Positions 1 to 9,641 of a stretch of 64,000 bases of DNA are shown piece after piece. Each line of letters begins with the position of its first letter. Position 1 is the first letter of the stretch. Where the stretch lies: NCBI GenBank assembly GCA_024362935.1, contig JANCRA010000006.1:32915924-32979923 (forward strand), given 5' to 3'. The position numbers were made by a program, and so were the translations under genes. Source of the DNA: Setophaga petechia (lineage: Eukaryota; Chordata; Aves; Passeriformes; Parulidae). The notes beneath the pieces were generated by a model. That model did not search any database. It saw only the letters and a program-made list of their open reading frames with translations, and was not told the DNA's origin.

Positions 1-64
1 CTCTCTCTCGCTTGCTCTTGCTTGCTTTGCTCCTGCTTGGTTTTGCTCCTAGCTAGTTTAGCTA
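1..64 (+). repeat. ERV-B 5' LTR, left fragment
   Basis: This pyrimidine-rich stretch resembles the 3' LTR of ERV-B around 10951-10995 (shared TTGCT and AGCTAG words), and the LTR resumes at 4931 after ERV-A. The LTR start lies outside the window. The last six bases, TAGCTA, are one copy of the ERV-A target duplication. Confidence 0.6.
59..64. repeat. Target-site duplication of ERV-A (left copy)
   Basis: TAGCTA directly precedes the left LTR and recurs at 4925-4930 directly after the right LTR. Six bases is the length made by alpha- and betaretrovirus-type integrases. The word is a palindrome. Confidence 0.85.
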
Positions 65-457
65 TGTTGGAGAAGGGAGACGTGACACCAGATGGTTCAT
101 CAACGTAGCTCGATTTATTGATCTCCATTGACAGGTTAAATACACTTCTTAATTAGTCTCATACATATTGCAAAAGCTGAGCTCATTATTGGTCAGAAGG
201 CATTTGCGTCAATATCTGCAACATAGTTATATTTCTGCAACATAGTTATACTTCTGTATTCCTGTTGTTCACTAGCTATGATTCCTACAGCACGTCTGCT
301 AGGTTCAGGCCAAGTTGTTTTGCTGACAAGGGCACTGTGATCACAGAGCTACCCTTGGTTCCCACAGCTACCCTTGCCCTATTTACTGCTCATATTGATC
401 ATCTTATAGCCACTGTGGCCTTTCTCATCAAGCCACTCAGCAATTAGGCTCTCTACA
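65..457 (-). repeat. ERV-A 3' LTR
   Basis: This is the left 393-bp copy, TGTTGGAG to CTCTACA on the plus strand. On the minus strand it starts directly after the polypurine tract. An AATAAA (minus strand) lies near the GAGATCAATAAATCGAGC segment. The same family is seen as a solo LTR at 48659-48987: both share a GACCAATA-TGAGCT word followed by TTGCAATATGTATGAG. Confidence 0.9.
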
Positions 458-474
458 CTTCCCCCGTTTTTCTG
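458..474 (-). other. ERV-A polypurine tract
   Basis: On the minus strand this reads as a purine run (AGAAAAACGGGGGAAG) that ends at the TG of the 3' LTR. It is where plus-strand DNA synthesis is primed in retroviruses. Confidence 0.75.
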
Positions 475-812
475 TCTGCACAAGCAAATTAGTCTTCCAT
501 GTTCTTTCAATCATATTCTGCATCATGTTTTGAATACAACTGCAAGCACAAGGCAATATTAACAGTAGCAATAAAATCACTCCTAATAACCTTATCACAT
601 GTAACTATGGCCCAAGTCTCAGACTTCTTAACCATTCATCGATTCCTAGCTCTTTTTCCTCCTTCAACTTATGGAGTCCTTCTCGAAGCTCTTTAATCTT
701 GCTGTGAATTGAAACAGAGTGATCAGAAAGGTTCATACAACACATTCTTTCAGACTCTTCACAGCCGTGGCCTTGTGCTAAAAGCAAAAAATCTATAGCA
801 GCTTTATTCTAA
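470..812 (-). pseudogene. ERV-A env transmembrane-subunit remnant
   Basis: The reading frame on the minus strand carries the alpharetrovirus-like TM signature AAIDFLLLAQGHGC followed by a CX6CC motif (CEESERMCC), then a helical segment rich in Glu and Lys. A stop at 605-607 interrupts it. The same frame continues beyond the stop into a hydrophobic membrane segment (LLGVILLLLLILPCACS) and a short tail. The surface subunit upstream is not recognisable. CX6CC marks a gamma-type Env, in which SU and TM are covalently linked. As it stands the gene cannot give a working envelope protein. Confidence 0.8.
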
Positions 813-1459
813 AGCATTGCATTATAAGCATTTTACACATCTATAGTAAGCATATCTAAAATCTGTGATTTCTTATTCAGTTTAGCTTTAACCCAGCACC
901 CTATCTGTTTTGTGAAGTTTCTTATCTGCCACACTTCCAGGTAAAATAGTTGCTACTACTACTTAATGCAGCTTAGTCTAAAAACCTAAATTCTTCTATG
1001 TTTAACTATTACTTGTGTTTTTACACCCTTACATTAGGAAAGATACATTAAAATGGAACAGTGATACTTTTCTCAAATAATACGGCCCCCCTTGCGGGTT
1101 GCCTGCAAGGCTGGCACTTGCACTCTCAAAGAGAACTGATTCTTCTGGGGGAGAGTGTGTGTTCAAGGACAGTATGAACTCACACTGCTGGCATCCGTCC
1201 TGTTTGCTTTGATGTTGGCAACGGGCCGAAAAAGACAAGTTTTTTACATAAACTACTACTGTTCCCAAAAACCACTAAATTCCCCTGGAAACCAAACAGG
1301 TAAATTTATAAAACAAGTTTGAAAAAGATTAGTAACTCTTCTTAAACTAAGGCAAAGCAATGATTGATTAACTCTTGTAATCTGATCAAGCACTGATTTG
1401 GTTCTTTGTTGGGATCTCTGCTAATTGGCCTTATCACGGAAATGCTGTGTTATGGGTAC
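813..1459. other. AT-rich ERV-A interior without recognisable genes
   Basis: There is no long open frame and no retroviral motif that I recognise. By position it should be the env surface region. It may be decayed env or captured sequence. Confidence 0.4.
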
Positions 1460-2079
1460 TGTGAAAAATGCATGTATTTTATAATTGGCTTTTTGCAAAT
1501 ACTAAAATGAACACTATATGTGCTGTGTTAGGAAGTAATGCTGTATTAATTCTCTTAAGTACTGTGTTAAACATAGTTCTAAGTTATAGAAATCATTAAA
1601 ATAGAAACTATGCTATGTAAGATGCTTTGTTAAACAGAAAGGCCTTGTAGTGAGATAGCAGCTACAGGACACATAAATCTTTCTGAGAAAGGAAAGATTT
1701 ACTGCCTTCTTATCAGAAGAAACTTAACTTTTTTCCCGCTTTGAAGGCACTGTTAGGATTAGAAGGAAGAAGTTAACACTAACCAGACAGAATCCTCTGT
1801 TTGAATGGAATCCATGCAGCATGTATGAAGTGTATAAGTATGCAACAGGCCATTGTTTTGAAGGGTTAATTCTTTGTTAACATGTATCCTTCTTCAGGCT
1901 CATGATGCCCAGGAAAAAGTACTTGGATGTCTGCAACTCTTTGCTTTTATTGTCTCATATTGTCTTGCTTTAAATTGTCCAAATTACTATAACTCTAGTT
2001 GTATTACTATTTTTATAACCATTTTATTACTATTAAACTTTTAATAATTTCAAAAGCAAGTGATTAGTATTTTTTCACA
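1460..2079 (+). repeat. Nested LTR-like segment inside ERV-A
   Basis: The segment begins TGTGAAAAATGCATG and ends TTTTTTCACA (TG...CA, about 620 bp), is AT-rich and has an ATTAAA near its end. It resembles a common passerine solo-LTR type (from memory of the family). No target duplication is visible at the chosen ends, so the boundaries are tentative. Confidence 0.45.
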
Positions 2080-2392
2080 ATTATACTAATTATCTGTACT
2101 TTGCAGAGACAATATGAGACTTACTCTGAGCTGTAACCCTTTCAAAGATATGCTTTAGTTCTTAACAATAACAAATTAGGACCTTTTGCTCAGGTGTTTT
2201 AAAAAGCTCTAAAGCTAGATTGACTCTTAATCTTGTTTGTTCTTGTAGCTCTCTCTGCTAGTCGTTAAAATTATGGTTAAACACGCACTTGTTACACTAC
2301 AATTCACATACTACAGACTGTTCTATCGAAAAAGTTTTACCACACACCTGCAATACAAAGTTACTCAAGCAGCACAATACAGGATATTACAG

Positions 2393-2736
2393 TCAAGACA
2401 TTTTTGACCCACTGGACCCCGAATGTAAAATTCTAACAGCGACCCAACAGTTGTAACCAGTCCCCCAAAGGTTCGGCAGCAGGCCACAGTCCCGTTGACA
2501 GCCTTTGAGTGTCCTTTCAGCTGTAACAGCAGCAGTCGCAGCTTTCTTGTCAGTCACTGCATCAAGAACAGGCTTAGTCCATCCGGCAGGTACCCACACA
2601 GCCCCTGTATCCAAATTAGGATCTTTTGCAACCAAGTCGGTGCTCCAAAGAGGTATTTGGGACCGTGCCAAATTGTCAGGTCTATAGACAACTCTGGGTC
2701 CTGCTGATAAACTTGTCCTTGAGTAACACAGTGCAT
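2393..2736 (-). pseudogene. Degenerate ERV-A coding remnant
   Basis: Two overlapping minus frames are open across this stretch. One contains AVWVPAGWTKPVLDAV and is compatible with the junction of pol and env in a beta- or alpha-like provirus, but I cannot place it with certainty. About 300 bp to its left (2080-2392) hold nothing I recognise. Confidence 0.35.
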
Positions 2737-2739
2737 AAT

Positions 2740-3057
2740 TTACTGAAAAATGTGCTGCTGCTCTGAGGTAACGCAGATCGGACTTGTCGGGTGTGTTCCT
2801 TTAAGAAGTGAATATAAACCATCCAGCAGCCTGTTCGATATTCCAAACAATAGCTCCTTGTTAATTTGAAGTGGTGGAAAGGGAGTGTATACCATAACTA
2901 TCATTTTCCCAGTAAAATCCACAATAATAACTCCAGGTAAAACAAATAATCCAAGTATAGAGGAATCCACATTAATAACTCCAGGTAAAACAAATAATCC
3001 AAGTATAGAGGCAGATGATCTCCTTAAAAGCAGTGCATCCATCGCTTGACCTTGCAT
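2740..3057 (-). pseudogene. dUTPase-like fragment of ERV-A
   Basis: The 105-residue minus frame contains the dUTPase-type words GLFVLPGVI and VDFTGKMIVMV, which in betaretroviruses belong to the dUTPase domain that precedes protease. The same domain family is seen intact upstream of protease in ERV-D. The LPGVI segment is duplicated in tandem (48 bp, 16 residues; see 2930-3020). The first Asp expected after PGVI is Asn or Val here, so activity is unlikely. No protease or RT follows. Confidence 0.6.
2925..3020 (-). repeat. 48-bp in-frame tandem duplication
   Basis: The word CTCCAGGTAAAACAAATAAT starts at 2931 and again at 2979, giving a 48-bp period. The repeat duplicates 16 residues of the dUTPase-like fragment without changing frame. 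Confidence 0.85.
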
Positions 3058-3108
3058 AACAATAGGTCCTTTAACCTCGTCAGGATGTTTTTCGTGGGTG
3101 CGGAGTCA

Positions 3109-4326
3109 TCAGCGTGATTTCATCAGCATCGAGTTCCAGATCCTAAACGTTCCGCAGGGGTGCTGGCCATTGCCGTAGGAGCTCGGGGAGGTGCAAGAGC
3201 CACTAATACCTGCGCTTGGGAAACCCTTGCCTGCTCCTGTAACCTTAACCCCAGCTGTTTGATAGCATCTACCAAGAATGCTTTTGATCCTACCGGCATG
3301 CATCTGAGCTATTCTCCCTAATGCCTCTTTTATGGCCCAATTCGCACCTAACGTGTTAAGCACATTCCTCACAGCCTGCCTACTGTCCTGAAGAGCACAC
3401 TGTTTCAATACAGCCTCTGCCGTATAATCACGTACCCCTACTTTCTCTATCGCGGCAGCAACTTGATCTATAAACAAACCAAAAGATTCTTCCTGGCCCT
3501 GCTTAATTCCACATGCTTTTACTCTGTCTATAGCCAGTCTAACCAATCTCATCGCCTCTTGGTACTTATCTGGTCCTGTCAGAGCCTGAGGTTCAGTGCA
3601 AAGAAACACTCCTAGCCCTATAAATTCATCAGCTGTCACTCTGAACTCACTAACTCCCGATCGCAACTTCGATAGCGACTTCCAGTTAAGCACAGATGTT
3701 ATTGCTCGCAGACCTCCCCCCGCCTGAGTTGGAAAAGTCACCGGGCATGTTATTTGTGTAGCCGCATTAATTGCAACATCCCCTTTCTCCAAGCCTTCTT
3801 TCGCCAGCACAGCCCAAGCCTCCCCCCGTCCCGTGGCAGTGGCCCCCGCTAGGTCGCTTTCCACCCCAGGGATCGGCTCACTGCTCAGAGGGAGGGCAGC
3901 CGGGGCCGGTTTCGGCCATGAATCATTCTCTCCGGGGGGTGCAGACAGCTCACTCACTGCCTCGGTACCAGAATTAAGAGGCGATGGTGCTGGAGGAGGC
4001 AAAGACACCCTATTAAACACAGGAGGTAATATAGTGTCTTGGGATAAATCTCCCTCATAGGTTCTGTTTTTCGTATAAGCAGCAAATGCCTGCACCGCTG
4101 CTTTCTGTTCTGCCTGATACTGCAGAAACTCATTACAAATCACTCTCCAAAGTTTTCCTATCTTTTCAGCTGTCCTATCATCATCTAAAGTATGAGGGTT
4201 AACAAAACAGCCCTTAGCATATCCCCATGCTAATAATCCCAGTAGTTCCTTTTTTAAATCTACCCCTTTAATTCCCCTTTTTTCTAACCCAGTTATAAAT
4301 AAATCATATGCTGCTTGCCTGTCCAT
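3109..4326 (-). CDS. gag: ERV-A gag (truncated)
   Basis: This 405-residue ORF starts at an ATG about 185 bases downstream of the primer site. The N-terminal 100 residues are helix-rich and matrix-like (DLKKELLGLLAWGYAKG). A proline-rich linker follows at about 105-140, then a capsid-like region with INAATQITCPVTF and NWKSLSKLRSGVSEF. No zinc knuckle is present. The last 45 residues look out of frame: a neighbouring frame is open with QLGLRLQEQARVSQAQ, pointing to an indel near 3290. The ORF could give a matrix-capsid protein that assembles but lacks nucleocapsid. The Gly at position 2 needed for myristoylation is absent (MDRQ), as in alpharetroviral Gag. Confidence 0.8.
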   Translation of the reverse strand: MDRQAAYDLFITGLEKRGIKGVDLKKELLGLLAWGYAKGCFVNPHTLDDDRTAEKIGKLWRVICNEFLQYQAEQKAAVQAFAAYTKNRTYEGDLSQDTILPPVFNRVSLPPPAPSPLNSGTEAVSELSAPPGENDSWPKPAPAALPLSSEPIPGVESDLAGATATGRGEAWAVLAKEGLEKGDVAINAATQITCPVTFPTQAGGGLRAITSVLNWKSLSKLRSGVSEFRVTADEFIGLGVFLCTEPQALTGPDKYQEAMRLVRLAIDRVKACGIKQGQEESFGLFIDQVAAAIEKVGVRDYTAEAVLKQCALQDSRQAVRNVLNTLGANWAIKEALGRIAQMHAGRIKSILGRCYQTAGVKVTGAGKGFPSAGISGSCTSPSSYGNGQHPCGTFRIWNSMLMKSR

Positions 4327-4510
4327 TTTTATGCGTCGACGCTATTGCGGCTCTCCGGCTTCGGCAGCACGTACGGCCCAAAACCACCGATGTGATCTTT
4401 GGGGGTGCTATCCCTTCGTTCAGCACCGCTCCGGCTGCTTCGGAGCCCGACCCAACTTCTCCAACCGATGGCTGTCGATACCCTCTGTTCCCCCGTTTTC
4501 TTTTAGAGGG

Positions 4511-4528
4511 CCGACGTCGAGGTCACCA
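4511..4528 (-). other. ERV-A primer-binding site, tRNA-Trp-like
   Basis: Three bases after the 5' LTR the minus strand reads TGGTGACCTCGACGTCGG. It matches the 3' end of tRNA-Trp, the primer of alpharetroviruses, over most of the first 15 bases, with one T in place of C and a diverged end. Confidence 0.7.
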
Positions 4529-4531
4529 TTT

Positions 4532-4924
4532 TGTTGGAGAAGGGAGACGTGACACCAGATGGTTCATCAACGTAGCTCGATTTATTGATCTCCATTGACA
4601 GGTTAAATACACTTCTTAATTAGTCTCATACATATTGCAAAAGCTGAGCTCATTATTGGTCAGAAGGCATTTGCGTCAATATCTGCAACATAGTTATATT
4701 TCTGCAACATAGTTATACTTCTGTATTCCTGTTGTTCACTAGCTATGATTCCTACAGCACGTCTGCTAGGTTCAGGCCAAGTTGTTTTGCTGACAAGGGC
4801 ACTGTGATCACAGAGCTACCCTTGGTTCCCACAGCTACCCTTGCCCTATTTACTGCTCATATTGACCATCTTATAGCCACTGTGGCCTTTCTCATCAAGC
4901 CACTCAGCAATTAGGCTCTCTACA
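4532..4924 (-). repeat. ERV-A 5' LTR
   Basis: This is the right 393-bp copy, TGTTGGAG to CTCTACA on the plus strand. It differs from the left copy at one visible base. Confidence 0.9.
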
Positions 4925-5330
4925 TAGCTAAACAGTCCAAATTGCTTCCTGGACTGTTTCTCCTCTCTTTTCTTCGGCCATCCCGAACCTGCTCCAGACT
5001 GGGACCTGGGAACACGGAGAGTTCACACCTTGTGGCTGCAGCAGCTGCCCCAGCGCTGGAGGGACTGAGGACAGAACGACCACCCCACCTCCCCCGTCTC
5101 CCGAGAGACACTTTCTGAATTTGTCATCTTTTCCAGAGCGGTGTCACCCGGTATTGTTCATTTTGTGTGCTGGGGGTGCTATGCCTGTCAAATAAACAGG
5201 TTCTTTCCACTTCTCTCTCAGGAATTCTTCCCGAACCGGCTGAGGGGAGGGGCCGTGTGGGTTTGCTTTGTGGAGAGGCCCTCCTTTGGAAATTCTCTAT
5301 CAAATATTGCCCTGAACCAATATAAAATAT
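4925..5330 (+). repeat. ERV-B 5' LTR, right fragment (with ERV-A TSD right copy at 4925-4930)
   Basis: After the TAGCTA duplication the LTR resumes. It shares with the 3' LTR (10985-11412) the order TCCTGGACTGT, CCTGCTC, TTTGTCATCT, AGAGCGG, AATAAACAG (poly(A) signal near 5190) and GAGGGGAGGGGCC. The two LTRs are clearly diverged, so ERV-B is much older than ERV-A. The exact end is uncertain. Confidence 0.75.
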
Positions 5331-5348
5331 TGGCACCCAACGTGGGGC
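5331..5348 (+). other. ERV-B primer-binding site, tRNA-Lys type
   Basis: TGGCACCCAACGTGGGGC matches the tRNA-Lys(1,2) primer site TGGCGCCCAACGTGGGGC except for one G to A change. ERV-L elements are named for tRNA-Leu, so this is noteworthy. Confidence 0.8.
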
Positions 5349-5427
5349 TCGAGAGAGAGTGGAAAAAACCGTTTTGACTGCATTTTGGTTGCCATTACTC
5401 TGTGTTTGTTTAAAGCAGCTAATAGCC

Positions 5428-5814
5428 ATGGTTTTTGAACTCATAATGTCTATTGGGGTGAAGGCTTGCATGTATTTCTGGTCCCTAGGGTTTTTTGAGA
5501 TCTTAATACCTCTGTGGTGCCTAGGTTTACTTTCTTATCCAGAAATAGTTCTAGTATTGTCCTTAATATGTAGATTTTATAGCAGAGGGGCAGTGACCAG
5601 AGTAGCTATCCTGCTGGGCTTGGTGGCAATGATTTGTAAGAAGTTTATAAACATGCTGGGGTCTGCTCCAGGTATGAATGGTTGCTGGCAATGGTTATGC
5701 ATTCAGTTTGTTAGAGGAGGAGCAGCAGGGAATGAGGTTTTTCAGCTTTTGCTTTCCTTCTTCTGTGAATCGGTTGAATCACTAGTGAAGGATGTTGTTT
5801 CCTCTCAATGTTAA
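5428..5814 (+). CDS. Hydrophobic pre-gag ORF of ERV-B
   Basis: From the ATG at 5428 the frame encodes 128 residues, and it is open upstream to 5359. The sequence is strongly hydrophobic in three blocks (FFEILIPLWCLGLLSY, IVLVLSLICRFY, VAILLGLVAMIC) with basic residues between them, as in a small multi-span membrane protein. It lies between the primer site and gag, where retroviruses normally carry only leader RNA. I do not recognise the family. ERV-E has a different hydrophobic ORF in the same place (30609-31037). Survival of the frame in an old element may be chance. Confidence 0.5.
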   Translation: MVFELIMSIGVKACMYFWSLGFFEILIPLWCLGLLSYPEIVLVLSLICRFYSRGAVTRVAILLGLVAMICKKFINMLGSAPGMNGCWQWLCIQFVRGGAAGNEVFQLLLSFFCESVESLVKDVVSSQC

Positions 5815-5952
5815 AGAAACCATCTTTCTGGTATTCAATCTGATAACCTTCCTCTATACAGTCTGCAGCTTGTCTAGAATGAGGGCTGAGATTTCTAGAC
5901 AGGCTGATGAGACCCCTGACACAGGAGTAGACCCAATGGGAAATGGGAGGAT

Positions 5953-6480
5953 ATGGGCCAAATCCTGAAGGAATTCTCTGACCCTCTAGTCTGGGACTTT
6001 CCCCATGAACAAATTCAGAACCCAGCTGAGGTGGGGAGATATCTGAAAGAGAAGTACCAGCATGAGCCTAAGGAGAGAAAGATCATTGCAGTGAGCTGGG
6101 CCCTGGCCTATGCTTATCGAACACTGCTAGATGCTGTAGGGCAGCAGACAGAGGCAGGGGGGCAGGGAGATAAATCAGCTCTCCCAGTCACTCAAGCTGT
6201 AGCCAACAGCCCAGGCTCAAAGCCAGCAGCCAAACCAGACAGTGAGCCTAAGCCAGCAACTAAACATTTGGCTGTTGCTACCAGCACTAGAAGTGGGAAA
6301 TGCACGGACAAGACCAATCGACTGGCGGATGATGATGATGATGATGATGATGCAGGAGAAGGAACCTCAATGCTTCCTGAGATAAAATCAGGAGTCAAAG
6401 CAGCAGGTGCAAGATCAGATGCAAGTATTGAGTCCTTTTCCCTGAAGGACCTTTGTGGCCTAAGGCAGGATTACACCTGA
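5953..6480 (+). pseudogene. gag: ERV-B gag, N-terminal part
   Basis: The ORF starts MGQILKEF, with Gly at position 2 as for myristoylation, and runs as a matrix-like domain (WDFPHEQIQNPAEVGRYL) into a Pro/Lys-rich linker. The linker holds an eight-Asp run coded by a GAT microsatellite (6329-6352). A TGA ends the frame at 6480, well short of a full Gag. Capsid sequence continues in a new frame from 6574. Confidence 0.75.
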
Positions 6481-6573
6481 TGACCTGATGAATCCATAAT
6501 TATTAGTTGGTTAGTCCATCTCTGGGATGCTGCAGGCGAGGCTACAATTCTGGATGGCCCTGAAGCGAGGCAT

Positions 6574-7330
6574 TTGGGGTCCCTGTCACATGATCCTGTC
6601 ATCAACCAAGGAATGATGAGGGGGGCTAATCCACGCAGCCTCTGGGCACCAGTCTTGGATAGTGTTGCACAAAGATACCTGTGTGCAGATGATCTTTATA
6701 TGCAACAAACACAGTGGAAGACCATAGAGCAAGGGATCCAATGCCTGAGAGAAATGGCAGTGGCAGAGATTATCTTCTCAGATGATGTAACAACTAGGAA
6801 CCCAGACTTGGTATCCTGCAAATCTGTGATGTGGCGAAAACTTGTGCGATTTGGGCCACATGAACATGCCTCTGCCTTAGCCATAATGAAGAGGGATGAG
6901 AGGGATAAGACTGTGCTGGATATGGCAAGGAAGCTCCGAGCATATGCAGATGCTGTGCATGGCCCAACATAGGCCAGAATCACAGCAGTAGAAACACATC
7001 TGCAGAACTTTGAGGATGAGATAGAGGAGAATCATAAGAAGCTCAGAGAGGAGATTAAAGAAGACCTTCTCCAAATCTCAGCAGTGCAGATCAGAGGTTC
7101 TGGTACCCAAGACAGAGGTTTCCTACACGGTGAGAGAAGGTACACCCCACGAAATGAGCTGTGATTCTACCTGCGTGATTGTGGAGAAAACATGAGGAGG
7201 TGGGATGGAAAACCTACTGCTGTTCTGGCACGACGGGTGCATGAATTGAAGGAAGACAGGGCTCAGAGAGGGAGTTCCACCAGAAGGAAAGCAGCTCCAG
7301 TTGCCCGTAGCTGAACTGCCAGGTATGATG
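6574..7330 (+). pseudogene. gag: ERV-B gag, capsid part and C-terminal remnant
   Basis: An open frame to 6972 carries capsid-like sequence (NQGMMRGANPRSLWAPVLDS, DMARKLRAYADAV). Gag-like sequence continues to about 7330 but is broken by stops at 6970-6972 and 7161-7163. No CCHC zinc knuckle is evident. The product would not be functional. Confidence 0.65.
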
Positions 7331-7335
7331 ATGAC

Positions 7336-7884
7336 ATGTCCAATCCCTTTGAAGGAACATCCAAGACATATGCCCAGGGAAAGAAGGATAACCAGGCTCA
7401 GAGGGGCCCTGCCTCTAGCCTGGTAGAGGCCAGGAAAAATCGTGTTTTCTTGTCTGTGTGGATTCGTTGGCCTGGCACATTGGAACCACAAGAGTATAAA
7501 GCTTTGGTTGATATTGGTGCACAATGTACATTAATTCTGTCGAGACATGTGGGGACGGAGTCTGTCTCCATTGCCGGTGTGACAGGGGGATCCCAGGATT
7601 TCACTTTGGTGGAAGCTGATGTGAGCCTGACTGGGAATGAGTGGAAGAGACAATCTATTATGACTGGCCCAGAGGCCCCATGTATTCTGGGCATAGACTA
7701 CCTTCAAAGTGGGTATTTCAAAGACCCAAAGGGACTCAGATGGGCATTTGGAATAGCTGCTGTAGAGACAGAGGGTATCAAGCAGTTGAAGAGACAGAGT
7801 CTACAGTCTGTAGAGACAGAGGGTATCAAGCAGCTTGCCTGGACTGTCAGAAAACCCATCTGCAGTAGGACTCCTGAAGGTTGA
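7336..7884 (+). pseudogene. pro: ERV-B protease region
   Basis: The ORF contains the retropepsin core KALVDIGAQCTLI, in which the usual Thr of the D-T/S-G catalytic triad is Ile, and a later CILGIDYL segment matching the second retropepsin motif. The Ile should inactivate the enzyme. A 54-bp-spaced duplication (VETEGIKQL twice, near 7764 and 7818) follows the domain. The frame overlaps the start of the RT frame. Confidence 0.7.
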
Positions 7885-8893
7885 AGAGCAACGAGTGCCA
7901 ATTGCCACCTCAACAGTGCACCGCCAACAGTACCGAATGAATCGAAATGCTGTGATCCCCATCCACAAAATGATTGGTGAGCTGGAGAGCCAAGGGGTGG
8001 TCAGCAAGACCCACTCACCCTTCAACAGCCCCATTTGGCCTGTGCGTAAATCTGAAGGAGAATGGAGACTGGCAGTGGACTATCATGCATTGAATGAAGT
8101 GACTCCACCACTGAGCGCTGCTGTGCCGGACATGCTGGAACTCCAGTACGAGCTGGAGTCCAAGGCAGCAAGGTGGTACGCCACTGTAGACATTGCCAAT
8201 GCATTTTTCTCCATTCCTCTGTCAGCAGAATGCAGGCCTCAGTTTGCTTTCACCTGGAGAGGCGTGCAGTGCACCTGGAACCGACTGCCCCAGGGGTGGA
8301 AGCACAGCCCCACCATCTGCCATGGGCTGATCCGGGCTGCACTGGAAAAGGGTGAGGCTCCAGAACATCTGCAATATATTGATGACATCATTGTGTGGGG
8401 GAAGACAGCAGCAGAAGTGTTTGAGAAAGGGGAGAAAATCATCCAGATTCTCCTAAAAGCTGGCTTTGCCATCAAGAAGAGCAAAGTCAAGAGACCTGCT
8501 CAAGAGATCCAGTTTCTGGGAGTGAAGTGGCAAGACGGACGGTGTCAGATTCCCACCGAAGTCATCAACAACATCACAGCAATGTCTCCACCATCTAGCA
8601 AGAAAGAAACACAAGCTTTCCTAGGTGCCATAGGTTTTTGGAGGATGCATACTCCCGAATACAGTCAGATCATGAGCCCTCTCTACCTGGTCACCCGTAA
8701 GAAGAACACTTTCCACTGGGGCCCTGAGCAGCAACAAGCCTTTGCACAGATCAAGCAGGAGATTGCTCATGCAGTAGCCCTTGGCTTAGTCAGGACAGGA
8801 CCAGAGGTGAAGAACGTGCTCTACTCTGCAGCTGGGAACCATGGCTTGTCCTGGAGCCTTTGGCAGAAGGTGCCTGGGGAGACTCAAGGCTGA
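7835..8893 (+). pseudogene. pol: ERV-B reverse transcriptase
   Basis: This 352-residue frame has the RT landmarks in order: SPFNSPIWPVRK, WRLAVDYHALNEV, YATVDIANAFFSIPL, LPQGWKHSPTICHGLI and the catalytic YIDD in LQYIDDIIVWG, followed by thumb-like FLGVKWQDG and FLGAIGFWRMHTP. The order and wording are of ERV-L type. The frame ends in a stop at 8893 before RNase H; the segment to 9330 is fragmented by stops and shifts. Confidence 0.85.
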
Positions 8894-9329
8894 CCACTGG
8901 GATTTTGGAGTCGAAGCTACAGAGGGTCTGAAGCCAACTACACTCCAACAGAGAATGAAATCTTGGCTGCCTATGAAGGAGTCCAGGCTGCCTCAGAGGT
9001 AATAGGCACTGAAGCACTGAACTCCTCCTGACACCCCGACTACCGGTGCTGGGGTGGATGTTCAAAGTGAAAGTTCCCTCTACGCACCATGCCACCAGTG
9101 CTACATGGAGCAAATGGATTGCTGTTATCACACAGCGTGCCCAGATTGGAAAACTGAATCGCCCTGGGATTCTGGAAATAATTACAAACTGGCTGGAAGG
9201 TGAAAACATTGGTCTCGCTGATGAAGGGGAACAAGAAGTGACACGGGCTGAAGAAGCTCCACCATACAACCAACTGCCAGCAGAAGATACACGATACGCT
9301 CTCTTTTCACTGATGGTTCTTGCCGCATT

Positions 9330-9542
9330 GTGGGAATGAACCGGAAGTGGAAAGCAGCTGTATGGAGCCCCACACCACAGGTCGCAGAGGCCACTGAAGG
9401 AGAAGGTGGATCAAGCCAACTTGCTGAACTCAAAGCCATTCAACTGGCCCTTCAGCAACTGGACATTGCTGAAAGAGAGAAGTGGCCAAAGCTCTATCTT
9501 TATACTGATTCATGGATGGTAGCCAGTGCTCTTTGGGGATGA
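9330..9542 (+). pseudogene. pol: ERV-B RNase H fragment
   Basis: Residues SSQLAELKAIQLALQQL and LYLYTDSWMVASALWG correspond to the Glu-helix and the TDS motif of retroviral RNase H. A stop follows the WMVASALWG segment and separates it from integrase. Confidence 0.7.
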
Positions 9543-9641
9543 CTGGAAAGGTGGAAAGAGGCTAACTGGCAGCATAGAGGAAAACCAATTTGGGCAGCTG
9601 AAGAGTGGAAAGACATTGCTACCAGGGTAGGGAAACTGCCT

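Larger units (their letters stand above)
65..4924 (-). mobile_element. ERV-A: defective young provirus
   Basis: It is bounded by two 393-bp direct repeats (TG...CA) and a 6-bp target duplication. On the minus strand the order is 5' LTR (4532-4924), primer site resembling tRNA-Trp, gag, a dUTPase-like fragment, degenerate coding sequence, a nested LTR-like segment, an env transmembrane remnant, a polypurine tract and the 3' LTR (65-457). The whole of RT, RNase H and integrase is missing. The element lies in the 5' LTR of ERV-B. By eye the LTRs differ at one base (T/C in the ATATTGA-CATC word), so insertion was recent although the genes are broken. Confidence 0.92.

Noticed and set aside
265..447. 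Identical 60-codon frames in both ERV-A LTRs (also 4732-4914)
   Set aside because: They lie antisense to the LTRs and are explained by the direct repeat, with no sign of a gene.
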